Assembly: GCA_946122785.1 (NCBI GenBank)
Contig: CAMGYJ010000005.1
Span: forward strand, 39,298,002-39,362,001
DNA: 64,000 nucleotides
Origin: Linum tenue
Lineage: Eukaryota; Streptophyta; Magnoliopsida; Malpighiales; Linaceae
Direction of reading: 5' to 3'
The first letter of the stretch is position 1; the number at the start of each line of letters is the position of its first letter. The position numbers and the translations under genes are program-made. The notes beneath the pieces are model-generated. The model searched no databases and had not been told where the DNA came from. It saw nothing but the letters and a program-made list of their open reading frames with translations. Below are positions 54,430-64,000 of the stretch, piece after piece.

Positions 54430-56037
54430 GGCAGCAGATAGGGTCAGTAACCATTGGTTACTGACCTATCAGTATTAAATCCGGACCGTAGATCTAGGGA
54501 TGGCATTATTATATTGTTGGGCTGCACGTGGAGTGAGGAGGGGCATTTTTGTCCGATTTTTGAAATTTGATTTCTTTCCTTTTTTTTTATTTTTTCCAGC
54601 ATTTATATGTGTTGTCTTTTAATGGAGGAAAGAGAAAAAGCAGACGTTTCTCTTCCTCTCTCTTTTCTCTTTCTTCCTTTCTCTCTTCCAAAATTCTTTT
54701 TCCAGATCTAAATCTCATTTCTTCTCTTGTTCTTCATTTTTTTCTCCAACAATCGATGAATAAATTGCAGCCTCCCACTTCAAATTCGGTGAGGCTCCAA
54801 ATCCTTCTACTCTCAAGCTGCTCCTTCCTTCTGTTTTTTTCTTTTATCGGCCTCAAAATCGATGATGCTCCATATTGTCAAAGAGGGGACAGATCTAGGT
54901 GAGTTGAGTTTGCATCTTTTGTGTTTTAGTATTTGTTTGTGAATTAATTCCGATCTTCTTCCTCTTTTTCTTTCTTTTTGCATTCAGTGTTCTTCATTGC
55001 GGAGGAGTAAATGACAGGAGACAGAAGACAAGTTTTTTTTCCTCTTCCTCCTTCTGTTTCCCCTTCTTTGAGAATATATATTGAGATTACCACACTATAC
55101 CATATGGTAATGTGTCGATACCATATGGTATTGACACATTACCATATGGTAATGTGTATATACCACACTATACCATATGGTAATTTGTATATACCATATG
55201 GTAATGTGTATATACCATATGGTAAAGTGTCTATACCATATGGTAAAGTGTATATACCATATGGTAATGTGTCTATACCATATGGTAAAATGTATACCAT
55301 ATGGTAAAGTGTGGTAACGAAATGTATTTTTATGGATATCGTGTTTTACTATGGTCGTAAAAGGGTTGTAATTAGATTTATATTATTTTTATATGGTTTT
55401 AACTTCTCATACCATGTGGTATTGTATGGTAATTACAATTAATTTGTGTTCATTCGATTAACCATGCTCTACTATGTTGGCATTGTATGGTAGTTAGATT
55501 TACCATATGTTGATATTACCATACTATACCATATGGTATTGGGTGGTAACGAAATATATATTGATATTACCACACTATACCATATGGTATTGGGTGGTAA
55601 CGTAATATATATTGATGTGCCAAATTTTTTCATACCATATGGTATGGTCAATACCAGTCATTACCATATGGTAATGACTGGTAATAACTGACAAATTTTT
55701 TTATGTCTGAAAAATATCAAAGTGGATATCATTTTGAAGAGCACAATTAATCTGATCTAACTGTGCAAAAAAAATTAAATTCCGACTAAAAACGAGTGAG
55801 AAATCGTCCGTTAAAGATTAAGAGAAGGAAAATTAAAGGTTGTTTGAGGAGAGAGAAGGCGCTGATGTGATCTGGTCAGCGTCAGCGCGTCAGAGACATC
55901 ATTAAATAGGGGTGCAATTTTACCTTAGTGCCCCTCCGTATTTTTTTTAAATAAAAAGAAAAAGCTGACACGTGGGGGCCAGGGGAAGGGGTTACTGATG
56001 GTTACTGAGGTATTGGTTACTGAGGGGATCCGCTCCC
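54430..56037. mobile_element. Non-autonomous MULE-like element (1.6 kb) with palindrome array
   Basis: The 9-bp TSD CATTCATAG (54421-54429 and 56038-56046) is exact. The termini GGCAGCAGATAGGGTCAGTA and GGGAGCGGATCCCCTCAGTA (inverse of the right end) align without gaps. The left terminus contains a palindrome centred on AACCATTGGTT; the right has three copies of GGTTACTGA. A pyrimidine-rich leader-like section (54560-54720) and an array of TACCATATGGTA (55098-55680) fill the interior. The ORFs at 54567 and 55011 show no family signature and the second encodes the array, so no protein is called. Confidence 0.85.
55098..55680. repeat. Array of the 12-bp palindrome TACCATATGGTA
   Basis: About 14 copies of CCATATGG(T) were counted, most in a run with a period near 20-21 bp (unit ATACCATATGGTAATGTGTAT) and the rest dispersed to 55680. 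Some copies are imperfect (ACCATGTGGT, ACCATATGTT). Confidence 0.9.
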
Positions 56038-56046
56038 CATTCATAG

Positions 56047-56666
56047 AGACATCCAATTGTCAAAATCAATAAAAAAATCCCGCCTCATAATGATAGTCTT
56101 GGAGCTCTCCTTGTCCCAACTACTACTACTTCTTCTTATAATATGAGGACAAAATTTGATGAGAGTGAGATGTCACCTTAATAAGTCGTAATCTAGTATG
56201 AAAACTAATATAATCATGACAATAGGCCTTCACGACCTTAACTTCACATTTCATCATGCATATATAACTTAATAAATGCATAAATTATCACAATCATAAA
56301 ATCGTGCACAATTACACACATTCCTCAAATATAATTTACATGTTCAATTTCACAATCTATCAATAAAAAACACATTAATTCGGGTCTATCAGGCACCCCA
56401 CCATTACTCTTCTCATTCTCTCCCTACTCTGCCTCCTCGATGTCTAGGCTTCTCCCCTACTCTGACCTAGGGCACCGGTGTATATCTTCCAATTAATGTG
56501 GCCTCTTGCTACGCAGTAATGAGGCTCTTGCCTCAAAAGTCAAAACAATGTGACCTCTTATCATCATTAATGAGCCTTTCATGCCTCTCCCTTTACATTC
56601 TCAATCAGTCATCATTATTATTATAAAATAAGAGTCCCTTCATGCGTCCTACACAACATGTCTTTA
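56047..56666. other. Intergenic DNA, no gene seen
   Basis: AT-rich, with short plant-spacer character. No ORF with a family signature and no transposon ends recognised. Confidence 0.5.
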
Positions 56667-57367
56667 GACCATCTCCATCCCTGCAATAGATTAGCCATTT
56701 CATAAATGGACCCCACATCCACATCATCAAATTTAGCAACTATTCAATTCAACCATTTCAAACCACCTACATCCCTGCAATAGGTTAGCAATTGCAATTG
56801 ATGGGACCTACTACATATTCTTTTCCTTAACAATACATTTGCATAATAGATAATAGACTTTTGAAAATTCAATAAACACAAAATACATAGCATACACCAA
56901 ATAGAAATAAAGAAAAATTACATAATGAAATACAAAAAATGCAAAACAAAATACAAAAATTCAAAATGAAAGTAAAAAAAAATACTAGACTACTTGTCAT
57001 CGTCCTCTCCTCCAAATCGATTCCAAATCTCTTCAACTATACATCTTTGTATTAAGTTTTCATGTTCAATATAATTAACATATAATTTATGATTTTAATT
57101 TATTAACAACTTATAAGCACAAGAATTGTTAAGTTTAACATTTTATGTGTACAAAGTGGATAGAAAAGAAAGAAAGAAAAAAGAAAGAATTTGAGTGCAT
57201 GAATGTGTGGGTCCCAATTGCTTATGTGGCATTGCAAAGAGGATTGCTTATTTAGCAATCTTGCTAAATAAGAAAGAAGTGCTACATCCTTGCAATTGCT
57301 TAAAGCTATTGCCACATAGGATTCCACCCAATAAGCAATAGCAATAAGCAATTGGATGGAGATGCTC
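56667..57367. mobile_element. Tourist-like (PIF/Harbinger) MITE (701 bp)
   Basis: The ends GACCATCTCCATCC and the inverse of GGATGGAGATGCTC match with one difference. The 3-bp TSD is TTA (56664-56666 and 57368-57370), the PIF/Harbinger preference. Subterminal GCAATTG/CAATTGC-type repeats occur near both ends. The interior is AT-rich and non-coding. Confidence 0.75.
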
Positions 57368-57370
57368 TTA

Positions 57371-58476
57371 CACTACCACACACAAGCATCACATACTCAA
57401 TTCAATTAACAAGATCATTGATAAACTCCTATAACATCAATACATCATCCATGGTAACACAATTCATACTACCATACTCATTCACATTCCATTCAAGATT
57501 CTTGTATTTGGGCCGCTTCTTGACTCAAATACCATGCTTATACTAGTTACGCTACTAGGTTAGGAATTACTCACAGTTTTATCATTACTCAAAGGGTAAA
57601 TGCAATTAAATAGCCAAATCTTTCATCTTAAACAAAATAATATCCAAACATTTACGAAAACAATTTAATAACCAAACCTTCAACTTTCCGTCTGATTGAC
57701 TGTTAGTTGACTTTGACGTGGTCTGTTCATGCTAATGTGGCTAAAAAAAAGTATTTAACTGTGCCACATAGACAAACCTTAAATTTAATTATTTTTATTA
57801 TTTACAATAATACAATTACAATAAAAAAAAGACTTACCCTCTCTGCAGTCTTCATTCTCCCCGTCTCTTCCCCTCCTCCACTCCCCTCTCTCCACGTGTC
57901 ACTCCAACTCTTCTTCCCCCTTTTGGTCCCCAAACTCTTTATTAGCTGCAAATTAGTCTTCTCACTTCCACTTCTCTACTCTCGACTCTAACAAGCTCAC
58001 AAAATTTGCCAACTTAACCAGACTAACAAATCGAATTAATATTTTTAATTAATCATAAGCATAATTATTCTTATATTTTAAGGTAGGGATGTTACATAAG
58101 CTTTTTCTTCTTATCATGAGTGTACTTCAAGTAATGTCGCTTATTATCTTTACTTCGATTTTTTTGTTTGATGCCTTCACCAAATGAAACCCCAAGTTGT
58201 TGACAACTCACTATCTGCTTCACTTGCTGCCAAATCCATAGTGTATTCCACGTCATCATGAAATTCGATGTGTTATAATTTCCGTCCGGCTCGTAACTAC
58301 CAATATCATACAATAATGGGTAACATAATATAAGTGATACTCCACAACCATATAAAAAAAACTTAACATCCTCTATGTATTCAATTTAACAAGTACTCTA
58401 TGATAAATTTAAGATTTCGTAACTATATTTAATGTAACAATCATCATAACTTCACATGCAAAGTCTATTATTTACA
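57371..58476. other. Intergenic DNA, no secure gene
   Basis: ORFs at 57352-57546, 57707-57991 and 58092-58313 (minus) show no recognisable domain. 57840-57990 is pyrimidine-rich, like a 5' leader. Confidence 0.5.
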
Positions 58477-58503
58477 CTAGCTTTATACCCGCCCGTTGGG
58501 CGG
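58477..58503 (-). mobile_element. Possible Helitron 3' terminus
   Basis: On the minus strand CCGCCCAACGGGCGG (a 6-bp-stem hairpin, 58503-58489) is followed after 8 bases by CTAG and then T. This fits the Helitron 3' end rule (hairpin, then CTRR, inserted before T). The body would extend to higher coordinates. No 5' TC end or RepHel sequence was identified. Confidence 0.4.
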
Positions 58504-59237
58504 AAAATTTTGATTGATTATTATATTGTTGTCATATTATTATAATTTTATTTATGATTCATTATGTTAAACTATTATACATTGAATTTTTAATCCCACT
58601 TACCAAATTTCATATAATGTTTCACATTTTTATATCTTTCATTTACTTATGAAAATTTAATTTTATTAAATGAGCTCTCTATAGTACCTTCTTTATTGCT
58701 TTATAATTATCTATTGAATTCACCATTTAAGATATAAACTAAGAGATTATTAATTTTTTAGCACACAAAGTGACAAAGAAATTAAAATTTTGAAGGACAC
58801 AAAAGAAGAAGTTAAAATTTGAAAATATATTTCAATTAATTAAAAAAGTGAAGAGCTTTCATTTTCTCACCCTTCTCATACGTTAGTATATGATAATAGA
58901 GAATATCGCGATCTAGATCCCACAAATACCATGCAGTATCAGTTACTCGTGTAATTTTGGAAGAATGAGAAACCACATTGGCATCCACATCATCAATCTT
59001 CCGCTTATTCGTTTAAGTTACCTTGAAAATATTCTATCAAAACCAACCACAAATAAAACTATTGTTTGCAACTAATTTGTTAAAACTATGTTTTCAGTAA
59101 ACTAAACTGCATATAATCATAATTTATATTTTGTAGAGAGCTATATACCCCCTGCCAAAAGGATCATGTTTTTCTACCTAATAACAACATCAATGAATAG
59201 TAAAAGTTGTATACTTCAATAAAACTCAAGTAATTAT
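58504..59237. other. AT-rich DNA, no gene seen
   Basis: Possibly the body of the putative Helitron. No coding signature. Confidence 0.4.
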
Positions 59238-59597
59238 GGGTTCGTTTGCTTGTTGGATTTGAAAAATGAGGGTTTTGGCTCAAAAAAACCTTTGGATTTA
59301 TGAGGGATTTGTACCATCATGGATTTGAAGAGTCTATTGTTTGCATGATAGATTTGATGATATAATTATGATGGATTTGCTATAAATATAACTAGTCATC
59401 AAGGATTTACAAATCCCACCCCAATATGTGGGATTTACAAGTCCGTGGGGTCCACGGATTTGGATCCAAAAAAAGGAAAAAATCCGTGGACCCCACGGAT
59501 TTAACACCTGACAACAAACAATGGACTTGGCTAAAATCCATCATGCTTGGGATTTGAGTCCCAAATCCATAACACAAATCAATCAAGCAAACAACCC
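59238..59597. mobile_element. MITE with GGGTT(C)GTTTGCTTG ends (360 bp)
   Basis: The left end GGGTTCGTTTGCTTGTTGGA is inverted at the right end as CAATCAAGCAAACAACCC with small differences. GGATTTG/CAAATCC words repeat throughout. The TSD is unclear. The minus ORF at 59407-59619 lies across it and is not a gene. Confidence 0.6.
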
Positions 59598-59971
59598 ATA
59601 TATCTTGCAGAGTCCCCATTGTGAATCGGATTGATGCATCAATCCAAATAGTAGTTGTTATGAAAAAAATCAGGCCAAAATCAAGCTTTTGTTAGGGATT
59701 CAATTAGTCAAAATTCACGCTAAGGAAACAAACCAATGTCATTACAAACGTCTAGAATTTGGGGAAAACATCGACAATTACTACCATTTTATTTCTTCTT
59801 CGCGCCCTTTATAAAACCCCAAATATTTTCTCTCCTACTTATAACCCCCTGCTACATACTATTTACTTGATCAGGTCATCGTCATATAGCTAGCTAGTAG
59901 CATGTCACTCATGAACATAATAAACATAATGAACAACCCTCACAACTCTGCTTTCCATTTTAACATCCAAG

Positions 59972-60535
59972 GAATCGAGTTGCAATAGGCCTCCAAGGAA
60001 AACGATCAATTATTCAGCCAAAGGAGAGAGTAAAACTTCTCCAAAATGATCTTTAACCCACACAGAAAACCAGCAAATCCCTCCATGAAGATCTACAGAT
60101 CGTCCACAAAACAAATATGTGTAAGATCAATCAACTTACATTGAGGGTGGTAAGGAATCATTTTCTCCCGAACGACTTGGTCTAACAGACAAGATAGGGG
60201 TTCTAGTGCAAGTGTAAACAAATACAGCGATAGTGGATCACCCTGTCTGGCTCATTTTTTGCAGAAAAGAAACCAAACAAAGATCCAAATATGTTATTTT
60301 CAAACAAACTCCTATCCATTAAGTGAAGATAGCATGAAAAGACATGGCCTCCATCACACATAACAAATAAGACCAGCTAACATAGTCAAATGCTTTATGG
60401 ATGTCATTCTTGACTGCACAACTTGAGGCTAAACTTTTCTTGCTATAGTTTTGCGCAATCTTTACTCTTTAGTGCCATCATAATATTTTCCAAAATTGGT
60501 CTCTCTTTTATGAATGCCGATTGGTTACGAACTTT
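59972..60535 (-). pseudogene. LINE-E reverse transcriptase fragment
   Basis: On the minus strand, across stops and frame changes, one reads NQSAFIKERPILENIMMALK, then AVKNDIHKAFDYVSWSYLL, GDPLSLYLFTLALEPLSCLL and THICFVDDL, followed by a stop. These are ordered L1-type RT blocks, with FVDDL in place of FADD. It is a strongly decayed piece without endonuclease or 3' end. Confidence 0.75.
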
Positions 60536-60644
60536 AGTTATGTTATCTTTTAATTTTTTTATGGTGGTTAAGAACAAATTTTTCGAATAACGTGAGTAAT
60601 CTCTATTTTTTTAAGGCTTAATTGCAAGTTTTGTCACTCGAATT

Positions 60645-60922
60645 GCTATAAAATTTCACGTTTGCCACTCAAATTAATTTATTCCATTCATAGTCACTCG
60701 AATTAGTTGAACAGTCCAAGTTCGGTCACTCTCCGTTAACCTCCGGTAGACTCCGTTAATGACGACCGTTAAGTGATGACGTGCTATAAAATTTCACGTT
60801 TGCCACTCAAATTAATTTATTCCATTCATAGTCACTCGAATTAGTTGAACAGTCCAAGTTCGGTCACTCTCCGTTAACCTCCGTTAGACTCCGTTAATGA
60901 CGACCGTAAAGTGATGACGTGG
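60645..60922 (+). repeat. 139-bp tandem duplication in the MULE left arm
   Basis: GCTATAAAATTTCACGTTTG at 60645 recurs at 60784, followed by nearly identical sequence up to GTGATGACGTG. Confidence 0.95.
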
Positions 60923-61842
60923 ATAACAGAAAATCACAGTCATCATATTTTAACACTAAAAAACAACGACCCGCCACGTCATATTTATCTGCCATGTCAG
61001 CCCTTCTTGCCCACCCTGCGAACCAACCCAATTAATTGACCCAAACCCGAGACCGGACCCCCCTGAAAAGTAAATCGAAACAGGAAAGGGTAGGGCACAT
61101 TCCCTTCCTCCATCGTCCTCTCATCCTCCCGCGGCACGCCTCTCCTCACTCAACTATTTGAAAATCGCCGAAGAAGGAGGGATGGAGGCCGCCGCGCTGC
61201 CGCCCTGGATCCCTTCCCCCAATATCTTCCTCCCGCGTCTCTTCTTCATCGCACGCTGCTAGTTTTTCCTCTATTGCAACCCGACGCGAAATGCTAAATC
61301 GGAGCCCCGAAACCCTAAATCGAAGCACTTCTTTTCTCTGGACGTGGTTGACGAAGGAGACAGAAGAAGCCCCTTCCTGTTTTAAAGGTAAAAATTCACA
61401 CGTATTTGCTTCTTCTCGCTTTTATCTGGAGATGCGGAAAAGATGAGGGGTCGTTGTCCTGGGGAATCTTTTGGGGATGGAACTTTACCTTTGTTTATAC
61501 TGATAGTGGAGGTCGTTCTTGTCTGTTTTTCCAGCTCAGCCTTACACGACAACACCATGGTGAGTCATGTGCGTGCACCAAATGCGCCCCAACCGAAATA
61601 TGGTGTGTCAACTATCTCCTCACACATCTGGCCTTTATTGGAGTAAAGGACAACATTTTTTTTTTTGAATTGAAAATTAGGGTTTTTGAGAAATACCAAA
61701 ACCAACAGCATTGAAGTGGTTGACATGTCATTTTCCTGCTTTTAATACTAGTTGTTGGGTTAAAGAAGTTAGACTGCCTCTGCCCCTTTACTGCTTTGGT
61801 CACTTTTAATCACTCATTCTCTCTTTCGTTGTTTGCAACAGG

Positions 61843-63040
61843 TGCTTCTAGTGGAGTGTTTACATTTGAAGTGCACTTATCAGAAGCATTAAAGAAGAAG
61901 GGTGGCAAGAATATTCTCAATGAGAAGTCTACAGTCTACTGGGACTATGCAGATATTGATGAGTTATCAACGCTTGATCTGCCTGACATATACAAAGATG
62001 TCGAGTGAAGATTGATCAGCCGAAGTTCTTCTTGAGCTCTCCTTCAACTGATACTATGTCAGAGATCACGTTCGATGAAGATATACTCGCCATATCAACA
62101 AGTGCAAATGAAGAAGTGAGGGTCATCGTACTATATGCCATCTCTTAGGAAGACATTGTTGAGTTCATGGACAGTGATGAGGAAGAAGATGGAGCTGCCA
62201 CCAAGGGTAAAAAGGGTAAAGAAGCTGTTGTTCGTGACTCGGGTGATGATGCAGACTATGAGGAAGAAGATGACAGTGACTATGAGGCTAGTGAAGAGGA
62301 GGAGGACTTTAGCATAGATGACAATCTGCAATTTGAAAGAAGCGTAGCTGCAGATGTTGAAGCAAATTTCTACACCGAAGAAGACGAAATTGAGAAGTGC
62401 AAGAAGACTAGCATAGAGGCAGAAGAGAGTTCATATGTCGACTCAGATGATCGAAGGACAATTTGTAGCTCAGATAAAGATGAGGACAGTCATCAGGTGG
62501 AGGATTTTCGAGCTGAGAGAGACATGGAGAGCCCTACTTTCGATGTTTTTCAAAGATTTGGCAGTTTCGATGAGTTGAAAGATGCCATAAAACAACATCT
62601 TTTGTGGAAAAGCTCCCTATTCGTTTCAAGAAGAACGACAAGAGGAGGTTGCATGCAGTATGCGATGATCCATGTGATTGGTATATATGGGCCTCCAAGA
62701 TGATTCTTACAGATGCAGTACATATCAATAAGTGCAAGCTACAACATTCTACAGATTGTCAGTGGACTTTTCAGGTGAAGTTTGCAACTGCCAAGTTTCT
62801 AGGTGAGAAACTTGCTAGGAAGATGGCAGCAGACAAGAATATGAGCAAGGGCTGCTCAAACAGATCTGCAAGGAAGACTTTAAGGAAGATGTATTGGATT
62901 CAAAGGCATGGAGGATTCGAAGGGCCGCTCTTGATCAGGTTAGGGGCAGTTATAGAGAGCAATTTCGAGGACTATACCACTAGGCCGAGGAATTGAGGAG
63001 GAGCAACACAGGTTCTACAGTGATCAGGCATCACAGCAGC
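61843..63040 (+). pseudogene. MULE (MuDR-family) transposase, N-terminal part only, frameshifted
   Basis: After a probable first intron (donor near 61388, acceptor CAACAG before 61843) the protein reads SGVFTFEVHLSEALKKKGGK and VYWDYADIDELSTLD, a PB1-like N-terminus of plant MULE transposases. After a frame change near 62008 and a TAG near 62148 there is a very acidic stretch (62167-62500). Then the MuDR DNA-binding domain follows: FGSFDELKDAIKQH, another frame change near 62610, IRFKKNDKRRLHAVCDDPCD, WYIWASKM, TDCQWTFQVKFATAKFLGEK. Shortly after, an additional shift leads to a stop at 62996; the third frame continues DQVRGSYREQF until about 63040. The catalytic DDE core, zinc knuckle and C-terminus are absent. 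3'UTR-like DNA follows directly, so the core was deleted. Confidence 0.8.
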
Positions 63041-63394
63041 TCAGCCAAGGATGTGGATGATCGCAAAATGCATGCCAAGTGACTCAAGAGAACGAGTGAA
63101 GATTAGTTGCAGTTTAGGTCCAAATGATAATTACCATTTTGAAGCCTCCAATTGGCTAGTAAATGTTGACGTTGAATGTTGCTTTGTCGTATTATCTAGC
63201 CTATTAAGTCATGGTGAATTGCTCTTTTGGAAAAACATTGTCCTCGAGGCTATAATTATCATTTGGACCTTGTAAGACTATAAGTTTTATGAATGACCAT
63301 CAGGTTTATCAATCTTCCAGTACATTGGAAGGTTCTTTTGCACAAAAACGTGCCTTGTTGTTCCATTCGTGCTGCTACCTATGAGTGACCAATT

Positions 63395-63592
63395 ATGAAA
63401 CCAATTTGCAATTAAAGTGACCAAAGTTAAAAAAAAATTCCATTTATAGTGACCAAAGTTAAAACAAATTTCCGATTATAGTGACCAAACACAAAACAAT
63501 TTAGCAACTCAAGTGACCAAACATGAAACAATTTAGCAATTCAAGTGACCAAACATGAAACAATTTAGCAATTCAAGCGACCATAGCTGAAA
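63395..63592 (+). repeat. Tandem repeats of the MULE right arm
   Basis: Three copies of a unit of about 32 bp (AAGTGACCAAACATGAAACA...) plus related GTGACCAAAGTTAAAA units. They are inverse relatives of the left-arm GTCACTCGAATT repeats. Confidence 0.8.
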
Positions 63593-63594
63593 TT

Positions 63595-64000
63595 GATAAT
63601 ACTAGGTTACACATTGTCAACAACTAGACAGATCGTTCGACTAAACCAGCTACACATCAATAGATTACAATGGCTACAACCAATGCAGTTAAAAGCGCGA
63701 TTTTACCTAGAAACGTAGAATAGATAAAATCATAAAGCGTAAAATCGAAGCATAAAAACGTAAGTTTTTAATGCATCGTATAGAATACCTAAAAATATGT
63801 TAATTAGGACATGTCTAATATAAAATGTGAATATATATTCGCATTGTAATATTCTTTATTAAATAATTACGATAAAGTGTTACACAATAGTTCATCAACA
63901 CCACCATAAGAACTAAACTTTCCTCTTAAAGAGGTCAGAATAAGATAACCAAACGAATCCTTTACTTTGAACCAAAAAAAAAATGGCTAGAATTTTGGTG
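63595..64000. other. AT-rich right edge, no gene seen
   Basis: A few short repeats (AAAGCGTAAAATCG, AAACGTAAG) and an A-run at the end. No feature supported. Confidence 0.5.

Larger units (their letters stand above)
60620..63594 (+). mobile_element. Mutator-like element (about 3 kb), internally deleted
   Basis: The ends AATTGC...CTCGAATTGC and the inverse of GCAATTCAAGCG...AATT align over 27 bases with about 20 matches. They continue as families of short repeats (GTCACTCGAATT on the left; AAGTGACCAAACATGAAAC on the right). Between them lies a leader, an intron-like region and the N-terminal part of a MuDR-type transposase. No 9-bp TSD was found, so the exact boundaries are tentative. Confidence 0.7.

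Noticed and set aside
55011..55307. ORF with a repeated YIPYGN/K motif
   Set aside because: Translation of the TACCATATGGTA array; no evidence for a protein.
55098..55680. CRISPR-like regular array
   Set aside because: Repeats are short palindromes with near-identical spacers in a plant transposon; no cas genes.
58092..58313. 73-codon minus-strand ORF
   Set aside because: No recognisable domain and no start or promoter support; kept only as a note.
61146..61328. Minus-strand ORF in the MULE leader
   Set aside because: Antisense to the transposase 5' leader; no domain.

Overview
This window is nuclear DNA of a flowering plant, probably a eudicot. The evidence is intron-split host genes of plant families (a KDPG-type aldolase, DUF247, an F-box protein, a DEAH11/12-type RBR fragment), Ty1/copia elements primed by initiator tRNA-Met, L1-type LINEs with DUF4283 ORF1 proteins, MULE, hAT, CACTA, PIF/Harbinger and Helitron ends, and AT-rich spacers. 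The species cannot be named from the sequence. The window is a gene-poor, repeat-dense region; only one host gene, an F-box gene at 17089-18570, looks complete.

Layout. 1-2351: 5' end of a minus-strand LTR retrotransposon (LTR, tRNA-Met primer site, and a reading frame open for at least 649 codons that leaves the window). It lies next to the last two exons of a KDPG-aldolase-like gene (2467-2844). 2986-3710: two decayed host gene fragments (DUF247, aspartyl protease). 3766-7717: a decayed minus-strand copia element whose 5' side ends in an inverted fragment of its own LTR, followed by a primer site and a miniature-retrotransposon-like tail. 8015-16119: a dense field of small DNA transposons, several with clear target site duplications (TSDs), plus tandem repeats, a CACTA end and a BED zinc-finger fragment. 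17089-18570: the F-box gene.

19824-51544 is the dominant feature: a head-to-tail duplication of a unit of about 15.86 kb (19824-35685 and 35686-51544). The copies are almost identical; by eye I found four substitutions and two simple-repeat length changes. Each unit holds an RBR-domain gene fragment, a 394-bp tandem pair, a tRNA-like SINE signature, a copia RT/RNase H fragment with its 3' LTR, the 5' half of a minus-strand LINE (A), a decayed LINE (B) split by a nested gag-only LTR element, and a plus-strand LINE (C). LINE-C is complete only after the second unit (46811-52846, 10-bp TSD CAGTACAAGG). In the first unit it is cut by the duplication junction.

52857-64000: a foldback MULE (TSD ATTTAATGT), a 1.6-kb MULE-like element (TSD CATTCATAG) carrying an array of the palindrome TACCATATGGTA, a Tourist-like MITE, a possible Helitron 3' end, a LINE RT fragment, and a 3-kb MULE that keeps a broken transposase N-terminus but has lost the catalytic core.

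No operon-like cooperation exists here. The gene content is mostly selfish elements and their debris, and the interest lies in nested insertions, the large duplication and the unusual palindromic elements.
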